This document shows positions 46,120 through 48,400 of a stretch of DNA of 48,400 bases, one piece after another. Position 1 is the stretch's first letter; every line of letters starts with the position of its first letter. This DNA comes from Alphaproteobacteria bacterium (GTDB lineage: Bacteria; Pseudomonadota; Alphaproteobacteria; Micropepsales; Micropepsaceae). The position numbers and the translations under genes are program-made. The notes beneath the pieces are model-generated. The model made no database searches. It saw only the letters and a program-made list of their open reading frames with translations, and was not told where the DNA came from. The DNA is taken from NCBI GenBank assembly GCA_028865545.1, contig JAGWJY010000026.1:1-48400 (forward strand), read 5' to 3'.

Positions 46120-46760
46120 CCGCGCAGGACGACGACGCCACACTACTCGCCGCGCGCAAGCTTTTCGCCGGCCCCTGTGAATTCGTCTGGGGCACTGGAT
46201 CGATCGACAGCCTGCCGCCGCAGGGCTTGCCGGAAGTTGCCTTTGTCGGCCGTTCCAACGCGGGCAAGTCCAGTCTGGTCAACGCGCTCACCGGCCGCAA
46301 AACCTTGGCGCGCGTCTCTCAGACGCCGGGCCGGACCCGCGAGATCAACTTCTTCAAGCTCGGCGACCGCCTGATGCTGGTGGATCTGCCGGGTTACGGC
46401 TACGCCAAGGCCTCGAAGAGCCTGGCGGCCGAGTGGCAGCGCCTCATCTTCGCCTATCTGCGCGGCCGGGCGAACTTGCGCCGCGTGGTGCTGTTGATGG
46501 ACGGACGCCGCGGCGTCATGGACCTCGACAACTCTGTCATGGATCTCTTGGACGCGGCGGCGGTTTCCTATTGCGTTTCGCTAACCAAGATCGACAAAGT
46601 GCCGCCTCCGGAACGGCCGGTCCTGCTTTCGGACATCATGGCCAAAGCCCGTCAGCATACAGCCGCTTATCCCGAGGTTTTCGCAACTTCGGCATTGAAG
46701 AGCGAAGGCCTGGACGCGCTCAAAGTTCAGCTCGCGGCGTTGGCGGAACCCCAAGCCTAG
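46116..46760 (+). CDS. engB: Ribosome biogenesis GTPase EngB (YsxC/YihA)
   Basis: 214 residues. G1 [10 protein letters not shown]2 region [12 protein letters not shown]3 DLPGYGYA and G4 TKID give the EngB signature. It acts in assembly of the large ribosomal subunit. The GTG at 46116 overlaps the yidC stop; no earlier in-frame start fits the family N-terminus. Confidence 0.96.
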   Translation: MTAQDDDATLLAARKLFAGPCEFVWGTGSIDSLPPQGLPEVAFVGRSNAGKSSLVNALTGRKTLARVSQTPGRTREINFFKLGDRLMLVDLPGYGYAKASKSLAAEWQRLIFAYLRGRANLRRVVLLMDGRRGVMDLDNSVMDLLDAAAVSYCVSLTKIDKVPPPERPVLLSDIMAKARQHTAAYPEVFATSALKSEGLDALKVQLAALAEPQA

Positions 46761-46795
46761 GCTATAAGGCCAGCGAATACGCAACAGGCGCGCAG

Positions 46796-47722
46796 ATGGC
46801 CCTTCAGGACGATGTCGGTCAGGATAAGAACCTGCGCGTCATGGCGCGCTGGCGTTCCACGGCACGCATCCTGGTCGAAGCGCTGCCCTACATTCTGCAA
46901 TATGACGGCAAGATCATCGTCGTGAAGTTCGGCGGCAACGCCATGGGCGGCACCATCGCAGAGGACTTCGCCCAGGACATCGTGCTGATGAAGCAGACGG
47001 GCATGGAGCCCATCGTCGTCCATGGCGGCGGGCCGCAGATCGGCGCCATGCTCAAGAAACTCGCCATCCCTTCCACGTTCATCGATGGGCTGCGGGTCAC
47101 CGATCAACCCGCGATGGACGTCGTCGAGATGGTGCTGAGCGGCACGATCAACAAGCAGATCGTCACCGGCATCAACGCGGCGGGCGGTCACGCCGTCGGG
47201 CTTTCCGGCAAGGACGGCAATCTCGTCATCGCCAAGAAACTCGAGCGGACGAAGATCGACCCGGAGACGCTGGAGAGCAGGCCGGTCGATCTGGGTTATG
47301 TCGGCGAGCCCGAGAAGATCAATCCCGAAGTCCTGCGTACCTTCATCAAGTCGGACCTCATCCCGGTCATTGCCCCCGTCGGCGTGGGCCGGAAGGGCGA
47401 GACTTTCAATATCAACGCCGACACCGTCGCCGGCGCGGTGGCCGGTGCGATGCAGGCCGAACGTCTGGTGCTGCTCACCGACGTCGAAGGCGTGCTCGAC
47501 CAGGACGGCAAGCTGATCTCGCATCTGTCGCTGCGCGAGGCGCGCGCTCTGATCGCGGACGGCACGATCTTGGGCGGTATGATTCCCAAGATCGAAACCG
47601 CAATCGACGCCGTGGAAAGCGGCGTCAGCGCCGCCGTCATCCTCGACGGACGCATTCCGCACGTGCTTCTGCTCGAACTCTTTACTCAGCACGGCGCCGG
47701 AACGTTGATCACCGCGGAATGA
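46796..47722 (+). CDS. argB: Acetylglutamate kinase
   Basis: Second step of arginine synthesis: phosphorylates N-acetylglutamate. 308 residues from the ATG at 46796. KFGGNAMG and [12 protein letters not shown] bind ATP and substrate; [15 protein letters not shown] and LTDVEGVLD are amino-acid-kinase motifs; [14 protein letters not shown] is also typical. The N-terminal extension before KIIVVKFGG is of the Arg-sensitive type, so feedback control by arginine is likely. The stop overlaps the next ATG (ATGA at 47719). Confidence 0.98.
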   Translation: MALQDDVGQDKNLRVMARWRSTARILVEALPYILQYDGKIIVVKFGGNAMGGTIAEDFAQDIVLMKQTGMEPIVVHGGGPQIGAMLKKLAIPSTFIDGLRVTDQPAMDVVEMVLSGTINKQIVTGINAAGGHAVGLSGKDGNLVIAKKLERTKIDPETLESRPVDLGYVGEPEKINPEVLRTFIKSDLIPVIAPVGVGRKGETFNINADTVAGAVAGAMQAERLVLLTDVEGVLDQDGKLISHLSLREARALIADGTILGGMIPKIETAIDAVESGVSAAVILDGRIPHVLLLELFTQHGAGTLITAE

Positions 47723-48400
47723 GCCGGACGCTGGCGTCGTTGGCGGCGGTTTTTGCGCTTGTCCTCACGGCCCAAGCCGCGCAGGCTTCGCTCAGGCTGT
47801 GCAACCGCACCAGCTATGTCTTATACGCGGCGACGGCCGTCACCGAGATGACCGTCACGACGGTCAAGGGCTGGACCCGCATCGAGCCCGGCGCCTGCGG
47901 AATCGCCATTCGCGGCGACTTGGCCGCCACCGCCTATTATGTCTATGCCCGCGGCTCCTCGGCCTATGCCGACGGCGCCCATGCCTGGGCCGGCAACACC
48001 GATTTCTGCGTCAAGGACGCGGATTTCTCTTTGCGCCTCGCGTTTCTTTCCGCCGCTTGCCCGTCGGCGGATTCCTACCAGCTGCCCTTTGCCGAACTCG
48101 ACACCCATCACATGCGTTCCTGGACGACGACGTTCCGCGAGGCGCCCGATCTGGATTCCATGAAGAGCGCCCAGCGCATCGGGCTGAAACGGCTGCTCAG
48201 GGCGATCGGAGCACGGATTCCAACGCTCGACGCCAGTTCCGACAAGGCCGCGGACACAGCCATTGCCGCCTTCCGCAAGCGCCTGCGGTTGTCGGACAAA
48301 GCCGGCATATCGGGCCTGTTCAACGCCCTCGAAACGGAAGCAATGCGGACGGCGACGCCTGCCGGCTATACCGTCTGCAACGACACCAGCAAGTCCTTAT
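47719..48400 (+). CDS. Secreted DUF1036 protein, 3' end outside window
   Basis: Open to the window end (227 codons seen). ATG at 47719 overlaps the argB stop. Signal peptide of about 23 residues ends QAAQA-S. A first DUF1036 unit follows ([17 protein letters not shown] to about residue 110, with Cys at 28, 60 and 96 that could pair), and a second seems to begin at [12 protein letters not shown] just before the end. DUF1036 proteins are common beside argB in Alphaproteobacteria; function unknown, periplasmic or cell-surface. Confidence 0.85.
   Translation, partial: MSRTLASLAAVFALVLTAQAAQASLRLCNRTSYVLYAATAVTEMTVTTVKGWTRIEPGACGIAIRGDLAATAYYVYARGSSAYADGAHAWAGNTDFCVKDADFSLRLAFLSAACPSADSYQLPFAELDTHHMRSWTTTFREAPDLDSMKSAQRIGLKRLLRAIGARIPTLDASSDKAADTAIAAFRKRLRLSDKAGISGLFNALETEAMRTATPAGYTVCNDTSKSL

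Noticed and set aside
1..48400. CRISPR array, transposase or rRNA genes
   Set aside because: None seen: no regularly spaced identical repeats beyond the two-copy repeat at 36471, no DDE transposase motifs and no rRNA signatures.

Overview
The window looks like a chromosomal segment of a GC-rich alphaproteobacterium, probably near Caulobacterales or Micropepsales. The clearest sign is the order rpmH-rnpA-yidD-yidC-engB-argB at the right end. A very large TonB-dependent receptor and a run of tryptophan-halogenase-like flavoenzymes are also typical of that part of the class. The species cannot be named from the sequence alone.

Layout. 1-519 is the end of a GMC oxidoreductase. 745-5047 (minus) is an RND efflux pair, adaptor then permease. 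5299-8385 (minus) is a four-gene redox operon: pirin, FMN reductase, pirin, beta-hydroxyacid dehydrogenase. It diverges from a LysR regulator (8501-9433) across a perfect 15-bp inverted repeat. 9430-18512 is a glucomannan module: GH26 mannanase and GH130 mannosylglucose phosphorylase on minus; aldo/keto reductase, mannobiose/cellobiose 2-epimerase and GH94 cellobiose phosphorylase on plus; and an SSS-family transporter on minus. The same 14-bp palindrome, TGACAACGCTGTCA, lies in the divergent promoter region (11889) and upstream of the transporter (18582), so one LacI-type regulator encoded elsewhere probably controls the module. 18632-20934 is a peptidoglycan-recycling pair, LD-carboxypeptidase and an Mpl-like ligase.

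21399-35456 is the most unusual part. It holds a secreted protein of unknown function, a 1093-residue TonB-dependent receptor with its own terminator, about 1 kb of AT-rich spacer, five consecutive flavin-dependent halogenase paralogues on plus, and a convergent cupin_8/JmjC-like oxygenase. Four halogenases keep the FAD motif, catalytic Lys, WxWxIP motif and catalytic Glu. The third has lost the Glu and several FAD-site residues and is probably a pseudoenzyme.

35632-38669 carries small ORFs and a large serine recombinase that runs into the 3' half of a tRNA-Arg(ACG) gene on the opposite strand, the mark of an integrated element. A chain of two tiny ORFs is coupled to the recombinase through ATGA overlaps. 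38921-43358 holds a lipoprotein, an S58 peptidase, a trans-aconitate methyltransferase-like protein and an orphan histidine kinase. 43479-48400 is the conserved rpmH-to-argB operon, followed by a DUF1036 gene cut by the window end.
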